Shown here: positions 8,922 through 17,303 of the stretch, piece by piece
How the letters are laid out: each line of letters begins with the position of its first letter
How positions within the stretch are numbered: position 1 is the first letter of the stretch
DNA from: Candidatus Poribacteria bacterium
Lineage (GTDB): Bacteria > Poribacteria > WGA-4E > UBA9662
DNA: 64,000 nt
Assembly: GCA_002709695.1 (NCBI GenBank)
Contig: PAQF01000028.1
Location: forward strand, 1-64,000
Reading direction: 5' to 3'
Notes under the pieces: model-generated
Database searches by the model: none
Told to the model about the DNA's origin: nothing
Seen by the model: only the letters and a program-made list of their open reading frames with translations
Made by a program: the position numbers and the translations under genes

Positions 8922-10706
8922 ATGTATGGTTTTGGTATTAGGTTTTTATGTATTTTGCTACTCTGTTTTTTAGGATGTTTTCGTAAAACAGAACAGACTA
9001 GTTTTAAGGAGTTTTCTGCTAACGTTGAGTTTTTTCAGCGTGGAGCTAAAATTCACCTTCTTGAGCATAATCGGAGACAGCTAAAACACGTTAGTGTTTT
9101 CAACGCAGTAGACAATCAAATTTTGGCTAATCTGGACCTTGGTGGGATAGCTAATAAAACTGAATTGATCTACTTTAGATGGTATAAGGATCAGAACTAC
9201 CAATTCAGGTTTGAGAGCTTAAATGGTGAACAAACTTGGCAGTTGCATACTGCGCCTAATCTTGAACCAGGAGGATCGATCCGAATTGGAGTTCCTTACC
9301 CAGATGCAAACCCGTCCAAAAGTTCGCTCGTTCTTTATGGATCTGAAGTATATGCATCAGTCATGGTTAAAAATGGTTTTGAAGCCCCAACCAATTTTCG
9401 GCTTGAGATTGAAACTCCATTTACATCACCTATTATTCGACAATCATCCTTTATGACTGGATTTGAGGTGTGGCACGATCAATTTAAGCTTAGAATTCCT
9501 GATGAATTTACTTCACTCAATACAAAAATCATAGGACGTGTTTTTTTTGAAGCCCCTAATGGTAAAAACTGGACAAGAACTACAACAATAGAATTACGAT
9601 TAGCTTCAATTCAAGACGTTGTCGAGCAAATCTCAATTGGGGAAGTCCTGATGCCGACTGATGTCAATGGGACTCTTAACCGAAGGCAACGACCAGATGC
9701 GATAAAACTACTCAAAGATAGTGAGCAGCATAATGCTTATATACCAATAGCTTTTCAAGCAGTACGAATTCGGAATCATCTTCCAGAGACGATTCATGTA
9801 GCCGTTTCATCCATTAACCGCGACGTTAACACAAAAAAAACTATTTCTTTTCTAAAACCTCCTAATGAAAACAGTCCGAAATCAAATCAAAGCTTTGCCA
9901 TAATCAGCTTAGTAGGTGAGAGTGTTACAAGTGTGGTTCTTCCGTTTTATTTGAATCCTGCGTTGAAACCAAGAACAGGTCATTACGAACGGCATATCGA
10001 AATCAAAGTTTGGGGAAACGAGATTCCCATCTTTTCTATGACTCGACCTCTTGAAATTGTGAAACCGAATATATATTCGTTAGCTATGGCCGGAATTGCC
10101 ACTATGGTCGCTATTTTTGGTTTGATTGGTTTAATTCGGTTCCACCAAAAAATCTTCGGTTTTTTTTCTACCAAAGAGTTAGTCCTTATCGCGCTTTTCG
10201 CCACCACAATCTTCGTGACTGTAAGTGTACCGACAACACTATTTTTTGCAGTTATCAATGCGCTGCTAGGACCAGCCTCTTTTCTAGTCATTGGTTTTCT
10301 TAATGAAATGCTATACTATGCGTTGCTAACGACTTTAATCATGCTAGTCCGAAAACCATGGACAATAACATTGGTCTCGGCGGTACGAGTTTTGCTTGGT
10401 GGCATTCTCTTAGGCGCATTTACACCTTTCACTCTTGTTTATGTTGGTGTTTCCACTATTTTACTGGAACTCGGTTTTTGGCTGTCCCGCTGGGGTAAGA
10501 ATAGGCTTATACTAGCCTTGGCCTTTGGGTTCTGTGACGCACTTAGCGTTCATATCGACTTTCAGATTAGCATCGCTTTCTATCGACTGTTTTATGCAGA
10601 TTGGTACGTCTGGACCATGATTATTGTTTCTGGATTTGCCTACACTGTCATTGGTGTGTTATTAGGGAAACATATCAGTTTAGGATTACAAACAATTACG
10701 GAATAA
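8922..10706 (+). CDS. Lipoprotein fused to a six-helix ECF S-component-like membrane domain
   Basis: About 594 residues from the ATG at 8922; a GTG at 8919 directly follows the previous stop. The N-terminus is a lipoprotein signal (LLLCFLGC). Residues about 23-385 form an extracytoplasmic, mainly beta-looking region I do not recognise. A single membrane helix (near 390-410) then leads to six hydrophobic segments starting STKELVLIALFATTIFVT, with ALLGPASFLVIGFLNEMLYY and SAVRVLLGGILLGAF. That layout is typical of substrate-binding S-components of energy-coupling-factor vitamin transporters. Under B12 control the likely substrate is cobalamin or a precursor. No EcfA or EcfT gene is in the window, so the energising module would be elsewhere and shared. 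The lipoprotein-S-component fusion is unusual. Confidence 0.65.
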   Translation: MYGFGIRFLCILLLCFLGCFRKTEQTSFKEFSANVEFFQRGAKIHLLEHNRRQLKHVSVFNAVDNQILANLDLGGIANKTELIYFRWYKDQNYQFRFESLNGEQTWQLHTAPNLEPGGSIRIGVPYPDANPSKSSLVLYGSEVYASVMVKNGFEAPTNFRLEIETPFTSPIIRQSSFMTGFEVWHDQFKLRIPDEFTSLNTKIIGRVFFEAPNGKNWTRTTTIELRLASIQDVVEQISIGEVLMPTDVNGTLNRRQRPDAIKLLKDSEQHNAYIPIAFQAVRIRNHLPETIHVAVSSINRDVNTKKTISFLKPPNENSPKSNQSFAIISLVGESVTSVVLPFYLNPALKPRTGHYERHIEIKVWGNEIPIFSMTRPLEIVKPNIYSLAMAGIATMVAIFGLIGLIRFHQKIFGFFSTKELVLIALFATTIFVTVSVPTTLFFAVINALLGPASFLVIGFLNEMLYYALLTTLIMLVRKPWTITLVSAVRVLLGGILLGAFTPFTLVYVGVSTILLELGFWLSRWGKNRLILALAFGFCDALSVHIDFQISIAFYRLFYADWYVWTMIIVSGFAYTVIGVLLGKHISLGLQTITE

Positions 10707-12169
10707 TGCAGAACCAAAGCTCGAAAATCAGGAGATTCAGTGCTATGTATGCTACTTTTTTTACTACATGCATCTTTATTTTTTGTAGCAGTATTGTTTG
10801 TGGCCAGATCGATATTGATTCTATTCTACCGCCATTTTCCAAATTTCAGAGACCTGCACAATTTACTACGATTGCACTCTCTCCTGATAGTAGTCAACTT
10901 GTATTAGGAACGAATTCTGGTTATCTTGCCACTATCAGCACCGTTACCAGAAAAGTAATATGGAAAACTCGAATCTCACAGGGATACATTAAACATGCAA
11001 CTTTTTCTTTGGACGGCAAGCAATTGTACCTCGGTGAACAATCGGCTGATGGATTCATTTTTTGTTATGATGTTTTCAAATCACGAAAACCTAAACTCCT
11101 GTGGCAATATCGTCTTGCTGATGATATCGGTACATCCATGCCGGAAAACCCAGATGCTTACTATGCTTGGATTCAGTATCCCGGTCCATACCGTATTGCT
11201 AATACCAAACAAGGCGATTTAATTGTGGCTGCCGTTCATTCATGGTATGAGGATGGAAAATCTCTGATAAGATCGCAGCTTTATCGATTCGACGCTAAAA
11301 CAGGAAATTTAGTATGGAAGTTTCCGTCCGAAATACCACTTCCAATGATTATCCGCTGGTTCGATTATAGTGATGATGGCCGAACGATTGCTTTCGTTTG
11401 TGATAAATATTCAATCGATCAGCCAATTGGAGATCTAAAACCAGGGTCTCTTTATGCTATCAATGGTGAAACAGGAAAAATTCGATGGGGGCATACTTTT
11501 AAAGCATTTACACCCTATTTTGATCAGGTAACTTTTTGGCGTGGTGTTGCTGTGTCACCTGATGGAGAGTCAATTGGTGTGACAACTGATGATGGACGAG
11601 CCTTCATTTTCTCAGAAGAAAAATTGATTTGGCAGGAGGATCTAGCTACACCAATTGAAATTAGTGGCGTTCCGATAACGGCAACTTCGGGAACAGTTGG
11701 AGCCACAGATGATTTTATGATATTTATTACTGGTGATACCTTCATACCTTATGATTTGCAAAAGGATGTCAAGCGTCCGCCAATGGCACATCCAAAAGGG
11801 CTTACTCTTTTCGGATATGAGTGGAACGGGAAAAAATCTTGGCAATGGAAATTAGAGAATGTGCCGCAAGGGTTACGTATTGACTCATCTGGAAAATACG
11901 CGGCGATTCCGATATCAATGTATGGTCATAAGAACACAGAAATGCCAAATGGTATCTCAATTTTTGATCTAACAACAGAGGGTGAAGGGCTTGACAAATA
12001 TCTACGTACTCACCGACTAGCGGGCCAAATTCCCTATGATATGATTGCATTCAGTCAGAATGGAAGACGGATTGCTGTAGTTGAAACAGTAAGTTCTGCT
12101 CGTGGAAAAGAACAGCGAGGTAAAAACCAAGTTCACATCATTACTCCCAAAATAGAAGATACAAACTGA
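10706..12169 (+). CDS. Secreted PQQ/WD40-like beta-propeller protein, third gene of B12 operon
   Basis: 487 residues from the ATG at 10706, which overlaps the preceding stop as TAATG and suggests translational coupling. A second possible ATG is at 10745. A signal peptide (FTTCIFIFCSSIVCG) precedes the mature part. Repeated blades include FTTIALSPDSSQLVLGT, LYRFDAKTGNLVWKF and LYAINGETGKIRWGH, the DxxTGxxxW pattern of PQQ-like/quinoprotein propellers. No catalytic residues of alcohol dehydrogenases are evident, so it is more likely a binding or scaffold protein. Its role beside a BtuG-like propeller and an S-component is unknown; a second extracytoplasmic cobalamin-handling protein is a reasonable guess. 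Confidence 0.75.
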   Translation: MQNQSSKIRRFSAMYATFFTTCIFIFCSSIVCGQIDIDSILPPFSKFQRPAQFTTIALSPDSSQLVLGTNSGYLATISTVTRKVIWKTRISQGYIKHATFSLDGKQLYLGEQSADGFIFCYDVFKSRKPKLLWQYRLADDIGTSMPENPDAYYAWIQYPGPYRIANTKQGDLIVAAVHSWYEDGKSLIRSQLYRFDAKTGNLVWKFPSEIPLPMIIRWFDYSDDGRTIAFVCDKYSIDQPIGDLKPGSLYAINGETGKIRWGHTFKAFTPYFDQVTFWRGVAVSPDGESIGVTTDDGRAFIFSEEKLIWQEDLATPIEISGVPITATSGTVGATDDFMIFITGDTFIPYDLQKDVKRPPMAHPKGLTLFGYEWNGKKSWQWKLENVPQGLRIDSSGKYAAIPISMYGHKNTEMPNGISIFDLTTEGEGLDKYLRTHRLAGQIPYDMIAFSQNGRRIAVVETVSSARGKEQRGKNQVHIITPKIEDTN

Positions 12170-12194
12170 GACGAAAATCTTCACATGGCAACAG

Positions 12195-12223
12195 TTGACA
12201 TGGTAATTATTGTGCCGTAGAAT
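12195..12223 (+). promoter_or_regulatory. Strong sigma70 promoter, apparently leaderless
   Basis: TTGACA at 12195-12200, 17-base spacer, TAGAAT at 12218-12223. Only eight bases separate the -10 box from the ATG at 12232, so transcription should begin at or within two bases of the start codon and there is no room for a Shine-Dalgarno. The spacer contains the dyad motif described at 12200. Confidence 0.7.
12200..12218. repeat. 19-bp dyad motif, copy 2, inside promoter spacer
   Basis: ATGGTA, seven bases, TGCCGT: the arms pair if G-T pairs are allowed. It matches copy 1 at 4144-4162 at 16 of 19 positions and fills the -35/-10 spacer, where a regulator could act. Two copies only were noticed. 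Confidence 0.4.
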
Positions 12224-12231
12224 TAGCAATC

Positions 12232-13911
12232 ATGAATTTTTGGTCAGATTACACTAAATCTGCACTCAAGAACCCTTTCCTAGATAAGATGAGTTCCCGT
12301 TTATTACCTTATCTAGTCGTTTTAGGTGCAATACTTGTATATGCTCTGATTCAAATTCAACACTTCACACCCGCCCATCCGGAATATGATTGCGATGGCT
12401 ATCTTTTTTTAGCTAAACGTATTGCTCATCTTCAACCACTTGCCGTAGATGATCCCGATCCCTTTCGTCATCAACTCCATTTTTGGGTTGAAACCCAAAA
12501 TGGTGGGATCATGCCCAAATACAGTCCAGGTTATCCATTTCTAATGGCTATTGCTTATTGGTTCGGTGGTGACGAAGCGATGTTCTTGGTTAGTCCAATT
12601 GCAGGTATAATGACATTGATTGGAGCTTTTTTGCTGTTTCAACTGTGGATGCCACCTTTCATGGCCGCGCTATCGGTCTGGGTTTTAACAATTAATCCGA
12701 TGTGGCTTGCCTATCCAGGATATTTATTGGCTCATGGAGTTAATACCTGTGCAATTACATGGGGCATGTACTTCCTGTGGAGGTGGGTTAATTGTGGCAC
12801 AAACAGATACGGCATCTTAGCAGGTTTGATCCTTGGTTTTTCCGCCACAGTTCGACCAACCAGTGCCATGATGGCTATTGTTGTAGGAATCGCCATCATT
12901 AGGAAATATAGGAATAATTATGGAAATCATGGGATTAACCAAAGTTTGACCAATAGCCCCGTTGTTCGGTCGATTGGAATTCTTGTCTTATCGTATTTGG
13001 TGTTTGCCTTAATTATAATGAGTTTCAATTGGGTACATTTTGGACATCCGATTAAAACAGGCTATGGTCTCAGTCAAGAACAAGCAGCATTTAAACTCGA
13101 AATTCTGTGGAGAAATTTCGGCCGTGTGCTTAAAGGGTTGAATGACACTTGCCTTTATCTCATTTTCCCAATTGGTTTAGTGGGATTATTTGCCGTAGGA
13201 ACAATCCTGGAGCGTCTAATGCGAGTTGGCTGGTTTTTACCAACTTTTTTAATTTACTCGGCATATTATTGGCAAGCTGGAGGCATGCCTTTTTTACGAT
13301 TTCTTATTTGTACTTTCCCCGTACTTATTGGTTCGGCTTTTATGTTGTTAACGCAAGCTTGCAACCTGAATTCACCTAACGATCGATTGCAAAAAAATGT
13401 AAAGTACATTTTAGTTAGTTCGTTTGCAGTTTTAATTATATTTTTGCAATATGGTCCGTCTCAAGCACAAATGGACCGTATGGTTTCAAATGAGAAATCA
13501 GAAAAGAGGTTGGCGGTGGGTCGTATGCTAGCGCAGAATTTGGGGGATCAGGTGGTGATTTTTTCGCAATCTCCATACGAAGCCTATCTCGATACGCTTC
13601 GAAATTTTCGGCACTATAATCTTGCTCGTTTTTCTGGTGCTTGGGCTGGAGGAGAACTCCGTCATCCACTTCGAACAAAAAAAATCAAATCATTTTATGC
13701 CACCTTCGATCAAGAGCAACGTGACCAAAAACAAAAAGAAATCATTAAATCTTTCTTGAGTGAGAATCGTCCTGTTGTTTTCCTCGTTCCCAAAAAATTA
13801 CTTGAAAGTTATGGAGCACGCCTCGGTCCGCATTTTACGTTCAACTTATTCCAAGATTGGGAGAACGGTAGTTGGGGGGTTTATCTTATCAAATTCGATG
13901 AAAAAATTTGA
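12232..13911 (+). CDS. GT-C fold membrane glycosyltransferase (PMT/ArnT-like)
   Basis: 559 residues with about ten hydrophobic segments. After the first membrane helix comes an acidic loop, EYDCDGYLFLAKRI, in the place where GT-C enzymes carry their catalytic Asp, then KYSPGYPFLMAIAYWFGG and AGLILGFSATVRPTSAMM, familiar from the dolichyl-phosphate-mannose/ArnT superfamily. The C-terminal 150 residues are soluble. Such enzymes move a sugar from a polyprenyl-phosphate donor to lipid or protein on the outer face of the inner membrane. It has its own promoter, so it is probably separate from the B12 operon. A polyprenyl synthase is encoded at 26344, not adjacent. Substrate unknown. Confidence 0.72.
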   Translation: MNFWSDYTKSALKNPFLDKMSSRLLPYLVVLGAILVYALIQIQHFTPAHPEYDCDGYLFLAKRIAHLQPLAVDDPDPFRHQLHFWVETQNGGIMPKYSPGYPFLMAIAYWFGGDEAMFLVSPIAGIMTLIGAFLLFQLWMPPFMAALSVWVLTINPMWLAYPGYLLAHGVNTCAITWGMYFLWRWVNCGTNRYGILAGLILGFSATVRPTSAMMAIVVGIAIIRKYRNNYGNHGINQSLTNSPVVRSIGILVLSYLVFALIIMSFNWVHFGHPIKTGYGLSQEQAAFKLEILWRNFGRVLKGLNDTCLYLIFPIGLVGLFAVGTILERLMRVGWFLPTFLIYSAYYWQAGGMPFLRFLICTFPVLIGSAFMLLTQACNLNSPNDRLQKNVKYILVSSFAVLIIFLQYGPSQAQMDRMVSNEKSEKRLAVGRMLAQNLGDQVVIFSQSPYEAYLDTLRNFRHYNLARFSGAWAGGELRHPLRTKKIKSFYATFDQEQRDQKQKEIIKSFLSENRPVVFLVPKKLLESYGARLGPHFTFNLFQDWENGSWGVYLIKFDEKI

Positions 13912-14293
13912 TGTATTTAAGGGTAATTATTAGTGTCTGAATCGTATCAGAAAATCCAGTGAATACAGCGCCTGAATTCTATTGTTTTTCATATGTGCCT
14001 ATGATAAAATGCTTTCGAGATGTCAGCATAAAATAATTAAGATGAGAAATTTTCTCTACGCAGAAATCTACAACTTTTAGTAGTACTGTTTTTTTCGTAG
14101 GGTTAGGGTAAGCTTTTCTACTTCCATCTAGAGCACAAAACCTGCCTGATTTTTATCAATTGAAGCGTTCTGAGGGATGTTGTGAAATGGGAAAACTCGG
14201 AAATTTCACCAAATATCGTTTTTAGAACATTGTGTTCAGTAACTGGAAGAAACTTAAAGTCTCTAATTGAAGTTTCTGATCAGTATCTCGTTT
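13912..14293. other. Intergenic region without a recognisable gene
   Basis: About 380 bases between the glycosyltransferase and the ABC ATPase, AT-rich, with only very short ORFs (for example 12 codons from 14042). The inverted repeat ATCAAATT/AATTTGAT across the preceding stop (13888-13912) lacks a T-run. No convincing promoter consensus was found. Confidence 0.5.
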
Positions 14294-15061
14294 ATGGAGG
14301 GGGGGTTGCCAGATCAGATTATAGAGATTGAGAAATTAACCAAGAATTTTGGTGCTATTACAGCAGTTAACGAGTTGGGATTCTCAGTCGCAAGAGGTGA
14401 AACGGTTGGTTTGCTAGGGCCAAACGGTGCAGGAAAAACAACAACGATTCAGATGTTACTTGGTTTGACAAAACCAACCTCTGGTGATATTCGTTTTTTC
14501 AACCTTAACCTTCAGGATAGTCGCCGCAAAATTCTTCAGCGCATTAACTTTGCTTCCGCTTATATTTCTTTGCCAAGCAATCTCACGGTTTACGAAAATC
14601 TGAATGTGTTTGGCAAATTGTATGGTATTCCTACCCCCCGAAGAAAAATTGGTGATTTGCTTGATTTACTTGAAATACCACAAGTCATTAACCAGGTGAC
14701 TGGGGCACTGTCATCTGGTCAGCTTACGCGATTGAATCTGTGTAAAGCATTTCTGAACGATCCAGAAATCCTGCTTCTTGACGAACCGACGGCCAGTCTG
14801 GATCCTGATATTGCTGAGAAGGTTCGGCTGACTCTCCAGAATGTACAGCAAGAACATGGCGTGACAATGTTGTATACTTCACATAATATGCGGGAAGTTG
14901 AGTTAATGTGTGATCGTGTTATATTTTTATCGCGTGGTAATATCGTAGCTGAAGGAACACCACAGGAAATTGTTGATAATTGTCAATCGGAATCGTTGGA
15001 AGAGGTATTCATTTCACTAGCTAGAAATGGTGAACTCAAGGATTTTTCGGAGTTAGAGTAG
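14294..15061 (+). CDS. ABC-2 type transporter ATP-binding protein
   Basis: 255 residues from the ATG at 14294; the reading extends to a TTG at 14267. Walker A GPNGAGKTT, signature LSSGQ (one change from LSGGQ), Walker B ILLLDEPT with D-loop SLDP, and the H-loop TSHNM are all present. The C-terminus (EGTPQEIVDNCQSESLEEVF) is that of NatA/CcmA-type exporter ATPases. It overlaps the permease gene by one base (TAGTG), so the two form a pair. Such exporters carry antibiotics, lipids, polysaccharides or ions; the substrate is not evident. It is not an EcfA and so is not an obvious energiser for the S-component at 8922. Confidence 0.9.
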   Translation: MEGGLPDQIIEIEKLTKNFGAITAVNELGFSVARGETVGLLGPNGAGKTTTIQMLLGLTKPTSGDIRFFNLNLQDSRRKILQRINFASAYISLPSNLTVYENLNVFGKLYGIPTPRRKIGDLLDLLEIPQVINQVTGALSSGQLTRLNLCKAFLNDPEILLLDEPTASLDPDIAEKVRLTLQNVQQEHGVTMLYTSHNMREVELMCDRVIFLSRGNIVAEGTPQEIVDNCQSESLEEVFISLARNGELKDFSELE

Positions 15062-15843
15062 TGCTAACACGAATTAACGGCTTAGTGCTCCGCTACCTGT
15101 ATCTTTATCGTAGGAGCTTAGCCAGAGCCGGGGAAATCTTTTTCTGGCCTATAATGGATTTACTGGTGTGGGGCTTCGTTAGCACTTATATTAATCAAGA
15201 GAATAACGTTGCACTTTTTTTACTAGGTTCAGTGATTTTCTGGGATGTTCTCTATCGGTCACAACAAGCTATCACATTGTCTATCAGTGAGGACATATGG
15301 GTCAAAAACATCCTAAACGTGTTTGTTTCTCCAGTTAGTATTTTTGAGTTGATGGTCGCTACCTGTATAATGGGAATAATCAAAGCGGTAATCACTGCCG
15401 TTGTGCTAGGTTCTCTGGCATTTCTGCTTTATGCATTTAACATAGTATCAATAGGTATTTTACTGTTGCCTTTTTTAATTAGTTTGTTGTTGTTCGGATG
15501 GGCACTTGGTATGGTGACAATGGCACTTATTCTTCGGTTCGGAAAATCTGCTGAAGCCCTAGTTTGGGGAATTCCTTTTCTGATTCAACCTTTTTCAGCA
15601 GTGTTCTACCCTGTAGAAGTTCTACCAAATTGGTTACAGATTGTTGCCTATACTATGCCATCTACATATGTCTTCGAAGGAATGCGAGAAGTACTTTCAA
15701 ATGGAGAATGGCTCAATCTAAAGATATTAATGATTGCTTTTTTATTGAACATTCTTTACTTAGTAACTGGTGCAATATTTTTCGGTTGGATGTTCTCTCA
15801 AGTCCGTGAGAAAGGGTACCTAACCCGGCTTGGCATGGAATGA
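15061..15843 (+). CDS. ABC-2 type transporter permease
   Basis: 260 residues starting at GTG 15061, overlapping the ATPase stop. Six hydrophobic segments; the WGFVSTYI, AEALVWGIPFLIQPFSAVFYP and YTMPSTYVFEGMREVL blocks match the ABC-2 membrane family, with the conserved Pro-rich region and the short amphipathic helix before the last segment. It works with the preceding ATPase as an inner-membrane exporter. The degenerate sigma54-activator homologue starts 44 bases downstream. Confidence 0.88.
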   Translation: MLTRINGLVLRYLYLYRRSLARAGEIFFWPIMDLLVWGFVSTYINQENNVALFLLGSVIFWDVLYRSQQAITLSISEDIWVKNILNVFVSPVSIFELMVATCIMGIIKAVITAVVLGSLAFLLYAFNIVSIGILLLPFLISLLLFGWALGMVTMALILRFGKSAEALVWGIPFLIQPFSAVFYPVEVLPNWLQIVAYTMPSTYVFEGMREVLSNGEWLNLKILMIAFLLNILYLVTGAIFFGWMFSQVREKGYLTRLGME

Positions 15844-15853
15844 AAACATGTTC

Positions 15854-15880
15854 TTGAAACTAAGCTTGATAAGACATAAT
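15854..15880 (+). promoter_or_regulatory. Weak candidate promoter, short or absent leader
   Basis: TTGAAA at 15854-15859 and CATAAT at 15875-15880 with a 15-base spacer, or TAATTT at 15877 with 17. The -10 box ends seven bases before the ATG at 15888 and no Shine-Dalgarno is visible. Weaker than the promoters at 12195, 49088 and 59480. Confidence 0.3.
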
Positions 15881-15887
15881 TTTTGCC

Positions 15888-17297
15888 ATGAATGACTCAA
15901 AGATATGCCTTATTGTCAATTCCAATCAAGTGCAAATGGATAATGTCAGCCGAGCATTAGCTGATGAACGGCTTGAGGTTGTCGTTGCCCAAAATCTCTA
16001 TGCTGCTCTGGACAGAATTGAACGTCTCAAGGTAGATATTTTAATTACACCTCTTAAATCAGACCGGATTGATGGCTTGGAATTGCTAAAAGCTGCTCAG
16101 CAGGAGAATCCCGATGTGGGAATTATCTTTATTTCTTCTCCTAAAATTTTGGCAATGGATCTTGGTATTAAAGCCATGACATTATACGAAACAAGCTATT
16201 TTCTAACTGAACCCATCAATGCTATCCATCTTCGTGTATTTCTGCATAAAGTTCTGGAAAATCAACGACTTCATATTGAAAACCGGAGACTACAATCGCA
16301 AATTGACGAGAAAGTTGGTTTGTTGCAAATAACTGGGAACTCGCCAAAAATCCAAGAAATCCGACAACTGGTTAGTCAGGTTGCACCAACAAACGCTACC
16401 ATCATGATTTGTGGCGAACGAGGAACCGGAAAAGAACTTACAGCTCGTACAATTCACTACCGAAGTTTGAGAAAAGGACGATTTGTTGCTCTTAATTGTG
16501 CAGCGTCGAGTGAATCAGTAACAGAATCAGAACTATTTGGAACTGAACTCGGTAAGGATACATACCATGTCCGAAAAGGGAAATTTGAAATAGCAAACGG
16601 AGGTACATTGTTTCTTAAACATGTAGACGAGCTAAGTCTAAATAGCCAAGAAAAACTCCTTCATGTGCTGAGAAATGAGGAATTTGAAAAAACTGACAAG
16701 AATCAAAAGGTCAAACTTGATGTGCGGATTATTTGTTCTACCAGCTTAAACTTCGAAGAAAAAGTGTCCAACAGAAAGTTTATGGCAGATTTATATGATC
16801 GATTAAATATTGTCAAAATTGAGTTGCCTCCGCTTCGCAATCGGAAAGAAGATATTCCTTTGCTAATCAAGGCGTTTATTGAAGAATTTTGTCGGGAAAA
16901 TCGAGGAGGGGTGAAAATGATTACTCCGCGCACGCTTCGACTCTTGATGTGTTATGAATGGAAAGGAAATGTTCGCGAGTTACGTAACGTGATCGAAGGA
17001 ATCGTGATTTTGTCCGATCGGAATGAACTTGACGAGGATGACCTTCCCTCACACATCCTAGAATCTGATGCCAATAGTGAATACTTTCCTACTTCCACAC
17101 CGATAGACAAAGTCAAACATCCTTCAAAAGCTATAGATGTTGAAGTTGGAATGAAAATGTCACAGATTGAAAGAGAAGTGATTCATGCAACGCTTAACCA
17201 TGTAAACAATAACCAGACGAAAGCAGCAGAAATACTAGACGTTTCAAGACAAACAATATTCAGAAAAGCCAAAAAGTATAGCCTATACAAAGAGTGA
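15888..17297 (+). CDS. Degenerate NtrC-family protein with lost receiver, Walker B and GAFTGA residues
   Basis: 469 residues that align end to end with sigma54 activators but lack the working parts. In the receiver the acidic pair is VNSN (10-13), the phosphoacceptor position is Thr54 (ILITPL) and the conserved Lys is Glu108 (FLTEPI). In the AAA+ domain Walker A is intact (GERGTGKE, 176-183), but the GAFTGA loop reads GKDTYHV (222-228) and Walker B LDE reads LKH (243-245). The arginine region (LYDRLNIVKIELPPLRNRKEDIP) and the C-terminal Fis-like helix-turn-helix (NNQTKAAEILDVSRQTIFRKA) are kept. It should bind DNA and perhaps ATP but neither accept phosphate nor drive sigma54 opening. It lies between an ABC-2 pair and a MoxR gene; a repressor or scaffold role is inference. 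Confidence 0.85.
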   Translation: MNDSKICLIVNSNQVQMDNVSRALADERLEVVVAQNLYAALDRIERLKVDILITPLKSDRIDGLELLKAAQQENPDVGIIFISSPKILAMDLGIKAMTLYETSYFLTEPINAIHLRVFLHKVLENQRLHIENRRLQSQIDEKVGLLQITGNSPKIQEIRQLVSQVAPTNATIMICGERGTGKELTARTIHYRSLRKGRFVALNCAASSESVTESELFGTELGKDTYHVRKGKFEIANGGTLFLKHVDELSLNSQEKLLHVLRNEEFEKTDKNQKVKLDVRIICSTSLNFEEKVSNRKFMADLYDRLNIVKIELPPLRNRKEDIPLLIKAFIEEFCRENRGGVKMITPRTLRLLMCYEWKGNVRELRNVIEGIVILSDRNELDEDDLPSHILESDANSEYFPTSTPIDKVKHPSKAIDVEVGMKMSQIEREVIHATLNHVNNNQTKAAEILDVSRQTIFRKAKKYSLYKE

Positions 17298-17303
17298 TTT
17301 TCG

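Noticed and set aside
13888-13912. Inverted repeat ATCAAATT/AATTTGAT as terminator.
   Set aside because: It is AT-only apart from two bases, spans the stop codon and has no T-run after it.
14294-15843. The ABC pair as energiser of the B12 S-component.
   Set aside because: Motifs are those of an ABC-2 exporter, there is only one ATPase and no EcfT-like helices, and the GT-C gene with its own promoter separates it from the B12 operon.
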